Source: Microbacterium sp. APC 3901 (lineage in GTDB: Bacteria; Actinomycetota; Actinomycetes; Actinomycetales; Microbacteriaceae). Taken from it: a stretch of DNA of 64,000 bases. Below are positions 56,184 through 64,000 of this stretch, piece by piece; positions within the stretch are counted from its first letter, which is position 1, and the number at the start of each line of letters is the position of its first letter. The DNA lies in contig NZ_JASDCU010000005.1 of assembly GCF_030407765.1 (NCBI RefSeq), positions 62,001-126,000 of the forward strand, given 5' to 3'. Below the pieces are notes generated by a model that saw only the letters and a program-made list of their open reading frames with translations, searched no databases and had not been told where the DNA came from. The translations under genes and the position numbers were made by a program.

Positions 56184-57563
56184 TCAGCGCGACACCAGAG
56201 TGCGGATCGCGCCGACAGTGCGGTCTATGTCGTCTCGGGTGGTCGCCCACGACGACATCGAGCAGCGCAGCGCTGCGCGACCTCGCCACTCGGCGCCGGT
56301 CAGAGCGGCTGTGCCCTCGGCGAGCACGGCGTCACCCAGCGCCCGGGTCGCATCGTCTTGTTCGAGCCGGAACATGACCTGCGTGTAGTCGACGTCGTTG
56401 AGGATGCGGATGCCGTCGATCGAGGCGAGCCCCTCGGCCATCGCCACCGCGTTCTCGTGAAGTCCGTCGAGCAGACGCGCGATGCCGCTTCGCCCCAGAC
56501 TGCGCATCGCCGCCCAGGCAGGAACACCGCGCGCTCGACGTGACAGCTCGGGTGTGACGTCCCACGGATCCAGGCTCGTGTAGATCAGATAGTCGCCTCC
56601 GGTGCGGAATGCGGCGATCGAGTCGGCCGGGTCGCGGACGATCGCCATGCCGCAGTCGTACGGCACGTTGAGGGTCTTGTGCGCATCGGTCGCCCAGGAG
56701 TCGGCACCGGACATCCCCGCCGTGAGCGGTCGCAGCGATTCGGAGGCCGCGGCCCACAGCCCGAACGCCCCGTCGATGTGCACCCAGGCGCCGTGTTCGT
56801 GAGCGATCGGCACGAGTGAGGCGAAGTCGTCGAACGCGCCGGTGTGGACTTCGCCGGCCTGGAGACAGACGATGGTCGGTCCTTCGCCGTCCGCGAGGGC
56901 TCTGCGCAGCTCTTCGGGGCGCATGCGGCCCTGTGCATCGGATTCGACGACGGTGATCTCGCTGCGGCCGATCCCGAGGAAGCGTGCTGCTCGATCGATC
57001 GACCCGTGACGGTCGGCGCCCACGACGAAGCGGAGCGGAGGCGACCCGCGAAGGCCCTTTTCGCTCAGGCTCCAGCCGACGCGGGAGAGCACGGCGTGGC
57101 GTGCGGTGGCGAGGCAGGTGAAGTTCGCCATCTGACCACCGGTGACGAACCCGACGCTCGCGGATTCGGGCAGGCCGAGGACATCGAGCATCCATTGTCC
57201 GGCAATGCGCTCCAACGCGACGGTCGTCGGAGTGAGCAGAGCAGAACCCGAGTTCTGGTCCCACGCCGACACGAGCCAGTCGGCGGCGAGCGCGGCGGGG
57301 TGCGTGCCGCCGATCACGAACCCGAAGAAGCGCCCGCCGGGGATCGCGACGAGGCCGGGATCGGCGCGCGAGACGATCTCGTCGATGACATCTTCCGCGT
57401 CCATGCCCTCTGCGGGCAAAGGCCCGCCGAACGCCTCGAGCATGTCGGCGAGGGTCGCGCGCGGCCACACCGGTCTCTCCTCGAGTGATCCGAGGAACTC
57501 GAGTGCCGCGCGGTGGGCGGCGTCCAATCCGCGGATCCTGTCATCGTCGACACTGTGGTCCAT
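56184..57563 (-). CDS. PLP-dependent decarboxylase (group II, DDC-like)
   Basis: 459-residue fold-type I PLP enzyme. The PLP Lys296 is in TDAHKTLNVPYDCG, the pyridine-binding Asp264 in VHIDGAFGLWA, and the phosphate/substrate region in GFVTGGQMANFTCLA and RHGSIDRAARFLG. It is close to aromatic-L-amino-acid and glutamate-type decarboxylases; the substrate cannot be told. It uses the cofactor whose synthesis genes lie nearby, though it sits on the opposite strand behind jetC (convergent, 18 bp). Confidence 0.85.
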   Translation of the reverse strand: MDHSVDDDRIRGLDAAHRAALEFLGSLEERPVWPRATLADMLEAFGGPLPAEGMDAEDVIDEIVSRADPGLVAIPGGRFFGFVIGGTHPAALAADWLVSAWDQNSGSALLTPTTVALERIAGQWMLDVLGLPESASVGFVTGGQMANFTCLATARHAVLSRVGWSLSEKGLRGSPPLRFVVGADRHGSIDRAARFLGIGRSEITVVESDAQGRMRPEELRRALADGEGPTIVCLQAGEVHTGAFDDFASLVPIAHEHGAWVHIDGAFGLWAAASESLRPLTAGMSGADSWATDAHKTLNVPYDCGMAIVRDPADSIAAFRTGGDYLIYTSLDPWDVTPELSRRARGVPAWAAMRSLGRSGIARLLDGLHENAVAMAEGLASIDGIRILNDVDYTQVMFRLEQDDATRALGDAVLAEGTAALTGAEWRGRAALRCSMSSWATTRDDIDRTVGAIRTLVSR

Positions 57564-57684
57564 GAGTCTGGACTACACCCGCGATCCGCGTCACGCCAGA
57601 GGGATGCCGTGCGGATCGACGCCACGAGTGGGCGACCGGAGCCCGTCGGCGCTGGTGCAGCCACGGAACGGGGGCATGGTTCGA

Positions 57685-57690
57685 TAGAAT
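57685..57690 (+). promoter_or_regulatory. TAGAAT -10 candidate of yebC
   Basis: TAGAAT 50 bp before the yebC ATG; no convincing -35. CGGAG before the ATG serves as Shine-Dalgarno. Confidence 0.4.
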
Positions 57691-57739
57691 GGACGACGCC
57701 CTGGGCAGTGCCCACGGCGGATACGACGAGCGGAGAATT

Positions 57740-58501
57740 ATGTCCGGGCATTCCAAGTGGGCCACCACGAAGCACAAGAAGGCCATCATCGACTCCAGGC
57801 GCGCCAAGTCCTGGGCCAAGCTCATCAAGAACATCGAGGTCGCCGCCAAGCTCGGCGGAGCCGATCTGCAGGGCAACCCGACCCTCTTCGACGCCGTGCA
57901 GAAGGCGAAGAAGACCTCGGTCCCGAAGGACAACATCGACCGCGCGGTGAAGCGCGGGGCGGGTATCGGCGGCGAGGCTGTCGAGTACACCTCGATCATG
58001 TACGAAGGCTACGGCCCCAACGGCGTCGCCATGATGATCGAGTGTCTGACGGACAACAAGAACCGAGCGGCGGCCGAAGTGCGCACCGCGCTCAGCCGCA
58101 ACGGCGGAACGCTCGCCGACCCCGGTAGCGTGGCGTACAACTTCAGCCGCAAGGGCGTCATCGTGGTCGGCTCCGAGGGCACCACCGAAGACGACGTGAT
58201 GATGGCCGCTCTCGAGGCGGGCGCAGAGGAGATCGAGCCGCACGCCGAGGGCTTCGAGATCATCACCGAGGCGACCGATCTCGTCACCGTGCGCAGTGCC
58301 CTTCAGGAGGCGGGGATCGACTACGAGTCCGCCGACGTCGAGTTCGTTCCGAACCTGAAGGTGGAGATCGACGCCGACACCGCGCGCAAGATCTTCCGCC
58401 TCATCGATGCGCTCGAAGACAGCGAGGATGTGCAGAACGTCTTCACGAACTTCGACCTCACCGCCGAGGTGCAGTCCGAGCTCGAGAACGACGACGCATA
58501 G
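57740..58501 (+). CDS. yebC: YebC/PmpR-family transcriptional regulator or translation factor
   Basis: 253-residue protein with the invariant start [32 protein letters not shown] and [21 protein letters not shown]. Members bind DNA, some near the recombination gene ruvC; others act on ribosomes at proline-rich stretches. Here it lies 45 bp before ruvC. ATG at 57740 with CGGAGAA upstream. Confidence 0.95.
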   Translation: MSGHSKWATTKHKKAIIDSRRAKSWAKLIKNIEVAAKLGGADLQGNPTLFDAVQKAKKTSVPKDNIDRAVKRGAGIGGEAVEYTSIMYEGYGPNGVAMMIECLTDNKNRAAAEVRTALSRNGGTLADPGSVAYNFSRKGVIVVGSEGTTEDDVMMAALEAGAEEIEPHAEGFEIITEATDLVTVRSALQEAGIDYESADVEFVPNLKVEIDADTARKIFRLIDALEDSEDVQNVFTNFDLTAEVQSELENDDA

Positions 58502-58534
58502 GCGCGCCGACGCCTCGCGCGTCGACGCGACGCC

Positions 58535-58540
58535 TAGCCT
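58535..58540 (+). promoter_or_regulatory. TAGCCT -10 hexamer of leaderless ruvC
   Basis: TAGCCT, spacer GGGGGA (6 nt), GTG at 58547. Confidence 0.5.
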
Positions 58541-58546
58541 GGGGGA

Positions 58547-59131
58547 GTGACCTCCTCCTCGCTTCGCGTGCTCGGCATAGACCCGGGTCTCACCCGATGC
58601 GGTGTCGGCGTGGTCGATGTGGATCGCGCCCGGCGCGGAACGCTCGTACACGTCGGAGTCATCCGCTCCGACCCCGATCTGCCGATCGGCGAGAGACTCG
58701 CGCTGGTCGCCGCCGGCATCCGCGAGGTGATCGACGCCCATCGCCCCGATGCCGTCGCGGTCGAGAGGGTGTTCGCACAGCAGAACACCCACACCGTCAT
58801 GGGCACCGCGCAGGCGAGTGGCGTGGCGCTGCTGCTGGCCGCCGAGGCCGGTCTTCCTGCGGCCACGCACACTCCGAGCGAGGTCAAGGCGGCCGTCACC
58901 GGCTACGGCTCGGCCGACAAGCGCCAGGTGCAGGCGATGATCGCGCGCATCCTCCGCCTCGACGCACCTCCGCAACCGGCCGATGCCGCCGACGCACTGG
59001 CGATCGCACTCTGCCACGCATGGCGACGTGGAGCCGCCGGTGCACCAGGGGAGGACTCGATGACACCGGCGCAGAAGGCATGGGCCGATGCGGAGCGTGT
59101 CGCTCGAACATATCTACGATCCGGTGCGTAG
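58547..59131 (+). CDS. ruvC: Crossover junction endodeoxyribonuclease RuvC
   Basis: 194-residue Holliday-junction resolvase. First catalytic Asp12 in [13 protein letters not shown], Glu in [10 protein letters not shown] and the acidic pair in [29 protein letters not shown] is also typical. It cuts junctions driven by RuvAB. GTG start, leaderless type. 9 bp before ruvA. Confidence 0.96.
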   Translation: MTSSSLRVLGIDPGLTRCGVGVVDVDRARRGTLVHVGVIRSDPDLPIGERLALVAAGIREVIDAHRPDAVAVERVFAQQNTHTVMGTAQASGVALLLAAEAGLPAATHTPSEVKAAVTGYGSADKRQVQAMIARILRLDAPPQPADAADALAIALCHAWRRGAAGAPGEDSMTPAQKAWADAERVARTYLRSGA

Positions 59132-59134
59132 GCT
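59129..59134 (+). promoter_or_regulatory. TAGGCT -10 hexamer of leaderless ruvA
   Basis: TAGGCT overlaps the ruvC stop (TAG) and lies 6 nt before the ruvA ATG, so ruvA may also have its own leaderless transcript. Confidence 0.4.
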
Positions 59135-59140
59135 GATCGG

Positions 59141-59746
59141 ATGATCTCCTCGCTGCACGGCGCTGTCCTCCACTCGACCGCCGATCAGGTCATCATCGAC
59201 GTCGGTGGCGTCGGATTCTCGGTCGCCGTTCCGGCCGACGTGGCCCACACCGCCACGGTGGGCGAGAAGTTGCTGCTGCACACGAGCCTGATCGTCCGCG
59301 AAGACTCCCTGTCGCTGTTCGGCTTCGCCGATCGCAGCGAGCTCGAGATCTTCGGCCTGCTCATCAGTGTCACCGGCGTCGGACCGAAGTCGGCGCTCGG
59401 TGTGCTCTCCCACCTGACGGTCGATCAGATCGCGGAGGCTGTGACCGGCGAGGACGACGCCCCGTTCCGGCGTGTCTCCGGGATCGGGCCGAAGACGGCC
59501 AAGCTCATCGTGCTCCAGCTCGCGGGAAAGGTGCACCCCGTCGGCACCGGGTCGAAGCCGACGAAGGTCGGTCCGGACGATGTCGTCGATCAGGTCACCG
59601 CCGCTCTGGTGGGCCTCGGGTGGTCGGAGAAGGTCGCCGCCGATGCCGCCGCGCAGACGGCCGCCGAGGCCACAGAGGCAGAGCGAGCGGCCGTAGCGCC
59701 CCTGCTGCGCCGCACTCTGGCTCTCCTGGGGCCGGCGCGTGTCTGA
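59141..59746 (+). CDS. ruvA: Holliday junction branch migration protein RuvA
   Basis: 201-residue junction-binding tetramer subunit. Domain I (OB fold) starts [10 protein letters not shown]; domain II has the helix-hairpin-helix motifs [16 protein letters not shown] and [18 protein letters not shown]; domain III (about 145-200, [18 protein letters not shown]) binds RuvB. The stop overlaps ruvB by 8 bp. Confidence 0.96.
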   Translation: MISSLHGAVLHSTADQVIIDVGGVGFSVAVPADVAHTATVGEKLLLHTSLIVREDSLSLFGFADRSELEIFGLLISVTGVGPKSALGVLSHLTVDQIAEAVTGEDDAPFRRVSGIGPKTAKLIVLQLAGKVHPVGTGSKPTKVGPDDVVDQVTAALVGLGWSEKVAADAAAQTAAEATEAERAAVAPLLRRTLALLGPARV

Positions 59747-60764
59747 CGTCCGCGACGCCGCCGAGCCGTCTGACGACACCGAGCTCGCCATCGAAGGCGC
59801 CCTGCGTCCCACGAGCCTGGGTGAGTTCGTCGGTCAGCAGAAGGTGCGTGGGCAGCTCCAGCTCCTGCTCGATGCCGCTCGCATCCAGAACCGTCCCCCC
59901 GACCACATCCTGCTCGCGGGACCTCCAGGACTCGGCAAGACCACGCTGGCGATGATCGTGGCGCACGAGAGCGAACGCCCGCTGCGACTCTCGAGCGGAC
60001 CGGCGATCCAGCACGCCGGCGACCTCGCGGCCCTGCTCTCGAGTCTCGTGCCGGGTGAGGTGCTGTTCATCGACGAGATCCACCGCATGGCACGCTCGGC
60101 GGAGGAGATGCTGTACCTCGCGATGGAGGACTTCCGCATCGACATCATGGTCGGAAAGGGCGCGGGTGCGACGAGCATCCCGCTGGATCTCGCCCCGTTC
60201 ACGCTCGTCGGCGCGACCACCCGCTCAGGCCTGCTCCCGAACCCGCTGCGCGACCGGTTCGGATTCACCGGCCACCTCGAGTTCTACGACGAACCGGAGC
60301 TCGAGCGCGTCATCGCCCGCTCCGCTCTCATGCTGCGAGTCGATCTGCCCCATGATTCGCTCTCCGAGATCGCCCGCCGGTCGCGGGGCACACCTCGGAT
60401 CGCGAACCGCCTGCTCCGACGAGTGCGCGACTACGCACTCGTCCACGGCGGCGGGGAGGCCTCGCTGCACGGCGTCCAGGCTGCGCTCGAACTCTACGAC
60501 GTCGATCCGATCGGCCTCGATCGTCTCGACCGAGCCGTGCTGGAGGCACTCGTGCGTCGCTTCCGCGGCGGTCCCGTCGGCCTCAGCACGCTCGCCGTCG
60601 CGGTCGGCGAAGAGGCAGAGACCGTCGAGAGCGTGGTGGAGCCGTACCTCGTGCGCATCGGATTCCTCGGCCGGACGCCGCGCGGTCGGGTGGCCATGCC
60701 GGAGGCCTACGCCCACCTCGGCATCGCGCACCCCGACGGGGCGCTTCGTCTTGATGACCTATAA
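59739..60764 (+). CDS. ruvB: Holliday junction ATP-dependent helicase RuvB
   Basis: 341-residue AAA+ motor of branch migration. Walker [12 protein letters not shown] (61-71), Walker [11 protein letters not shown], sensor [18 protein letters not shown] with the arginine finger, then the winged helix [22 protein letters not shown] start overlapping ruvA. End of the ruvCAB operon. Confidence 0.97.
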   Translation: MSDVRDAAEPSDDTELAIEGALRPTSLGEFVGQQKVRGQLQLLLDAARIQNRPPDHILLAGPPGLGKTTLAMIVAHESERPLRLSSGPAIQHAGDLAALLSSLVPGEVLFIDEIHRMARSAEEMLYLAMEDFRIDIMVGKGAGATSIPLDLAPFTLVGATTRSGLLPNPLRDRFGFTGHLEFYDEPELERVIARSALMLRVDLPHDSLSEIARRSRGTPRIANRLLRRVRDYALVHGGGEASLHGVQAALELYDVDPIGLDRLDRAVLEALVRRFRGGPVGLSTLAVAVGEEAETVESVVEPYLVRIGFLGRTPRGRVAMPEAYAHLGIAHPDGALRLDDL

Positions 60765-60765
60765 T
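60760..60765 (+). promoter_or_regulatory. TATAAT -10 candidate of yajC-secDF
   Basis: A perfect TATAAT spans the ruvB stop, 74 bp before yajC; no good -35. A TGCGCGC/GCGCGCA hairpin (60791-60815) lies in the leader. Confidence 0.45.
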
Positions 60766-60838
60766 CGCTGAAGACTTCCCCCGATAGAACTGCGCGCCCG
60801 TCTGTGGTGCGCGCACCTGAGAAAGGCCCTTCGCCACC

Positions 60839-61246
60839 ATGCCCATGGAAATCCTCCTCTTCGGCCTTCTCGCCGTGCTCGTCGTCTTCATGTTCGTCAA
60901 TGGACGCAAGCGCCAGAAGCAGATGAAGGCGGAGCAGGAGGAGAAGGCCACCAAGACGGTTCCCGGTGTCAAGGTGCTCCTTCAGGGCGGCATCTACGGC
61001 ACGATCGTGGCCTACGACCACGACGACCTCGACTCGCCCGCGCTCGTCGAGATCGCGCCCGGCACCGTCATCGAGGTGCACAGCCAGGCGATCCTGCGCA
61101 TCGTGGAGCCCAAGGACGCCATCGTCGAGGACGCTGACGACTCGGTCGTCGTGATCGACGAGGCACCCGTAGTCGAGGACGCTCCGGCCGTCGAGACCAC
61201 CGAAGAGACCCGTCGTCGTCTCGAGCGCGACGCCGACGACAAGTAG
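60839..61246 (+). CDS. yajC: Preprotein translocase subunit YajC
   Basis: 135 residues. One N-terminal membrane helix (about 3-21), the basic NGRKRQKQMK stretch and the domain TVPGVKVLLQGGIYGTIVAYD; the C-terminus is long, acidic and Val-rich. Accessory partner of SecDF at the Sec channel. First gene of yajC-secD-secF; 52 bp before secD. Confidence 0.93.
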   Translation: MPMEILLFGLLAVLVVFMFVNGRKRQKQMKAEQEEKATKTVPGVKVLLQGGIYGTIVAYDHDDLDSPALVEIAPGTVIEVHSQAILRIVEPKDAIVEDADDSVVVIDEAPVVEDAPAVETTEETRRRLERDADDK

Positions 61247-61298
61247 CCTTCGCGCTGCACCGCTTCGGCACTCCGGCATCTTAGAAAGCTGATCACAC

Positions 61299-63029
61299 GT
61301 GGCCACTTCCTCACCGGTCCGTCATGCCTGGCGGGTCCTCATGGGCCTGCTCCTGGTGACGGGCGTCCTCTTCGGCATCAACGCTCTCGGCGTCCACGTG
61401 TTCGAGAAGAGCTCATGGGCTCCTGAACTCGCGCTCGACCTCCAGGGCGGCACGCAGATCGTGCTGAGCGCGGAGACCGAAGACGGCGCTGCGCCCTCGT
61501 CGGAGCAGCTCGATCAGGCGGCGGCGATCATCCGACAGCGCGTCGATGCGTCGGGTGTGGCCGAGGCCGACATCACCACCGAGGGTGGCCGCAACATCGT
61601 GGTCCAGATCCCTGGTGTGGCCGACGAGCAGACGCGTGCGCGCATCCAGTCCAGCGCGCAGCTGGAGTTCCGTCCGGTTCTCGCCACCACCGCCGGGACG
61701 AACCAGTACGTGGGCGAGGACGGCAACGAGACGCCGTACCCGACCCCGGACGACTCGCTGAACGCGACGCCGACGGCCGAGCCGACCGACGCGAGCGACC
61801 TCGCGTGGGTGACAGACCGGCTGGCCGCAGAGTTCCAGGCCTACGATTGCGCGAATCCTGAGAACGACCCGTCGAACGCTCCCCAGGACCAGCCTCTGAT
61901 CGCGTGCGATCCCACCGGCCAGGCGAAGTACCTTCTCGGCCCGACCGAACTGACCGGCGACGCGATCACCGACGCCACAGCGGGTCGCGATCCGCAGTCC
62001 GGCGCATGGAACGTGCAGCTCACGATGAACGGCGACGGTGCAGAGGCGTTCGGCGAGGTCAGCACCCGTCTCAACCAGAACCGCCTGGCGGAGCTCTCGC
62101 CCCGTGATCAGTTCGCGTTCGTGCTCGACGGGTCCGTCATCAGCGCACCGCGGATGAACGGGCAGATCCTCGACGGCCGCCCCAGCATCTCGGGCGACTT
62201 CGATCAGGAGTCGGCGACCGCTCTGGCCGACCAGCTGAAGTTCGGCGCGCTGCCGCTGAGCTTCGAGGTGCAGAGCTCCGACACGATCTCGGCGACCCTG
62301 GGCACCCAGCAGCTCCAGATCGGCCTCATCGCGGGACTCATCGGTCTCGCCCTCGTCGCGATCTACTCGCTGATCGTGTATCGAGCACTCGGAACCGTGA
62401 TCATCGCATCGATCGCCGTGATGGCGGTGCTGACCTACGTCATCATCTGCATCCTGGCCTGGCGTCTCGGGTTCCGCCTGTCGCTCGCCGGCGTCGCAGG
62501 TCTCATCGTCTCGATCGGATTCACCGCCGACTCGTTCATCGTCTACTTCGAGAGGATCCGAGACGAGCTCCGCGACGGCAAGTCGATCACCTCGGCGGTC
62601 GAAGACGGCTGGGGGAGAGCCAAGCGGACCATCTACATCTCGAAGTCGATCAACATCCTCGCGGCCGTGGTGCTCTACATCCTCGCCGACTCCACGGTGA
62701 AGGGCTTCGCATTCACGCTGGGGCTGACGACCCTCATCGACGTGTTCATCTTCGTGATCTTCACTCACCCGGTCATGCAGCTGCTCGCTCGCACCAAGTT
62801 CTTCGGTGGCGGACACAAGCTCTCGGGCCTCGACCCCGAATCGCTGGGAGCGGTGTACCGCAGTCGATCGCAGTTCCGTCAGGTGTCCACCGTGACGGCC
62901 GGCCGCGGCGCGAAGAACACGAGGGCCAGGGGCGAAGCCGAGCGCCGTCAGACCATCGCAGAGCGCAAGCGCGCCGAAGCACTAGCCGGTGACAGATCCA
63001 CCCGCACCGGAAGCGAGGGGGACGCCTGA
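61299..63029 (+). CDS. secD: Protein translocase subunit SecD
   Basis: 576-residue RND-type membrane protein using the proton gradient to pull proteins outward. N-terminal helix, then LALDLQGGTQIVL, a P1 periplasmic domain with an Asp/Thr/Pro-rich insert (about 145-185), the P1-head (VLDGSVISAPRMNG; ISGDFDQESATALADQLKF) and five further membrane helices with VAGLIVSIGFTADSFIVYFE. The C-terminus is basic and long. GTG start. The stop base overlaps the secF start by 1 nt. Confidence 0.95.
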   Translation: MATSSPVRHAWRVLMGLLLVTGVLFGINALGVHVFEKSSWAPELALDLQGGTQIVLSAETEDGAAPSSEQLDQAAAIIRQRVDASGVAEADITTEGGRNIVVQIPGVADEQTRARIQSSAQLEFRPVLATTAGTNQYVGEDGNETPYPTPDDSLNATPTAEPTDASDLAWVTDRLAAEFQAYDCANPENDPSNAPQDQPLIACDPTGQAKYLLGPTELTGDAITDATAGRDPQSGAWNVQLTMNGDGAEAFGEVSTRLNQNRLAELSPRDQFAFVLDGSVISAPRMNGQILDGRPSISGDFDQESATALADQLKFGALPLSFEVQSSDTISATLGTQQLQIGLIAGLIGLALVAIYSLIVYRALGTVIIASIAVMAVLTYVIICILAWRLGFRLSLAGVAGLIVSIGFTADSFIVYFERIRDELRDGKSITSAVEDGWGRAKRTIYISKSINILAAVVLYILADSTVKGFAFTLGLTTLIDVFIFVIFTHPVMQLLARTKFFGGGHKLSGLDPESLGAVYRSRSQFRQVSTVTAGRGAKNTRARGEAERRQTIAERKRAEALAGDRSTRTGSEGDA

Positions 63030-64000
63030 TGGCTTCCATGAATGAGTTCGGCAACAACCTGTACACGGGAAAGACCTCTTTCCCGTTCGTCGCCAAGCGT
63101 CGCCTGTGGTTCATCATCGCGATCGTGCTGGTGGTGGGTTCGGCGCTCGTGCCCCTGTTCCGCCCGATCCAGTTCTCCATCGAGTTCACCGGTGGATCGC
63201 AGTTCACCGTGCAGGCGCCCGACACCACCGACCAGCAGACCGCGACCGACGCCGTGCAGTCCGTCGTGCCGGGAGCGGCGACCAAGGTCGTCGTCATCAA
63301 CGGCAGCGACATCCGGGTGCAGACCGACCAGATGGGCGCGGACGAGACCCAGCAGGTCTCCAACGCGCTGGCCGATGCGTTCGGAGTGGAGCCCGACAGC
63401 GTGACGTCGTCCTTCATCGGCCCGGCCTGGGGCGAGAACGTCACGAAGCAGTCGCTGTGGGGCCTTGCGATCTTCCTCGCGCTGACCTTCCTCATCCTCG
63501 CCATCTACTTCCGCACCTGGAAGATGTCGGCCGCTGCGATCGTCGGCCTCCTCGACGTGCTCGTGATCACGGTCGGCGTGTACGCACTCGCCGGTTTCGA
63601 GATCTCGCCTCCGGCGGTGATCGGATTCCTGACGATCCTCGCCTACTCGCTGTACGACACCACGGTCGTGTTCGACAAGATCAGGGAGAACACGACGGAA
63701 GACGGGGAGAACTCGTCTCGGACGTTCGGCGAATCGGTCAACCTCGCGGTCAATCAGACCCTCGTGCGGTCGATCAACACGTCGGTCGTCGCAGCGCTGC
63801 CCGTGGGGGCCGTGCTCTTCATCGGCGCCTTCTGGCTCGGTGCGGAGTCGCTGACCGACATCTCGCTGTCGATCTTCGTCGGCATTCTCGTCGCGACGTA
63901 TTCGACCCTGTTCGTGGCCGCTCCGCTCTACTCGCTCTTCCGCGAGAACGAGCCGCAGATCGCGGCCCGCGACGCGAAGATCCGCGAGGCGCGAAGCCTC
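63029..64000 (+). CDS. secF: Protein translocase subunit SecF, 3' end cut by window edge
   Basis: 324 residues visible. N-terminal helix (RLWFIIAIVLVVGSALVPLF), IEFTGGSQFTV, the P4 periplasmic domain, then helices with the SecF signature SLYDTTVVFDKIRENT and NQTLVRSINTSVVAALPVGAV. It completes the SecDF pair. The stop lies past base 64000. Confidence 0.94.
   Translation, partial: MASMNEFGNNLYTGKTSFPFVAKRRLWFIIAIVLVVGSALVPLFRPIQFSIEFTGGSQFTVQAPDTTDQQTATDAVQSVVPGAATKVVVINGSDIRVQTDQMGADETQQVSNALADAFGVEPDSVTSSFIGPAWGENVTKQSLWGLAIFLALTFLILAIYFRTWKMSAAAIVGLLDVLVITVGVYALAGFEISPPAVIGFLTILAYSLYDTTVVFDKIRENTTEDGENSSRTFGESVNLAVNQTLVRSINTSVVAALPVGAVLFIGAFWLGAESLTDISLSIFVGILVATYSTLFVAAPLYSLFRENEPQIAARDAKIREARSL

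Noticed and set aside
56166..57739. Search for jetD behind jetC
   Set aside because: Only the minus-strand PLP decarboxylase and the yebC leader are there; no toprim-type frame on either strand.

Overview
The window is high-GC, densely coded actinobacterial chromosome, most likely from the family Microbacteriaceae and probably Microbacterium. Pointers are SepH, DUF4193, DUF3093, DUF3710, DUF3159 and DUF3000 proteins, frequent GTG starts, 1-8 nt stop/start overlaps, many apparently leaderless genes and the gene order pdxS-pdxT...yebC-ruvCAB-yajC-secDF. I see no insertion sequence, prophage or CRISPR array. About 58 protein genes (two of them broken) and 4 tRNA genes are supported.

Layout. 1-7262: topoisomerase IV subunit A (cut by the window edge), a phosphodiesterase-like protein, the division regulator SepH, and the dut neighbourhood of small actinobacterial proteins. 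7263-12383: aconitase behind a 24-bp palindrome and a structured leader, then dxs. 12438-13132: a frameshifted band-7 protein. 13273-19528: a glycerolipid block (glpD, a TetR regulator, an alkylglycerone-phosphate-synthase-like flavoprotein, a diacylglycerol kinase, a GMC oxidoreductase). 19576-24787: beta-oxidation fadB/fadA, RNase D, DUF3000. 24813-31865: a hydrolase, SufE with a thiosulfate sulfurtransferase, ZapE, an ammonium channel, a lone PemK/MazF-like protein, an SPW protein, a GIY-YIG-type protein and an unknown Cys-rich protein.

31900-37364 is a siderophore-uptake operon (lipoprotein, siderophore-interacting flavoprotein, two FecCD permeases, ATPase) with an AraC regulator and DtxR/IdeR-like boxes. 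The ATPase gene is broken by an internal deletion with frameshift that removes the Q-loop region. 37433-38906 holds a SecD-P1-like protein and tRNA-Val(CAC), Gly(GCC), Cys(GCA) and Val(GAC). 38958-44216: photolyase, a DoxX-like protein, a hydrolase, a two-component system and a YnfA protein.

44274-50620: thrS, a HIT hydrolase, then vitamin B6 genes (salvage kinase pdxY, MocR-type regulator, divergent pdxS-pdxT). 50694-56165 is the most notable segment: a three-gene SMC-like operon matching JetA-JetB-JetC (Wadjet / MksF-E-B) with no JetD/MksG nuclease next to it. It lies, with a PLP-dependent decarboxylase, between pdxT and yebC. The window closes with yebC, ruvC-ruvA-ruvB, yajC, secD and a truncated secF.

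A regulatory theme runs through the window: at least seven genes have a TAGNNT hexamer exactly 6 nt before an ATG/GTG start with no Shine-Dalgarno, which is what leaderless transcription predicts.
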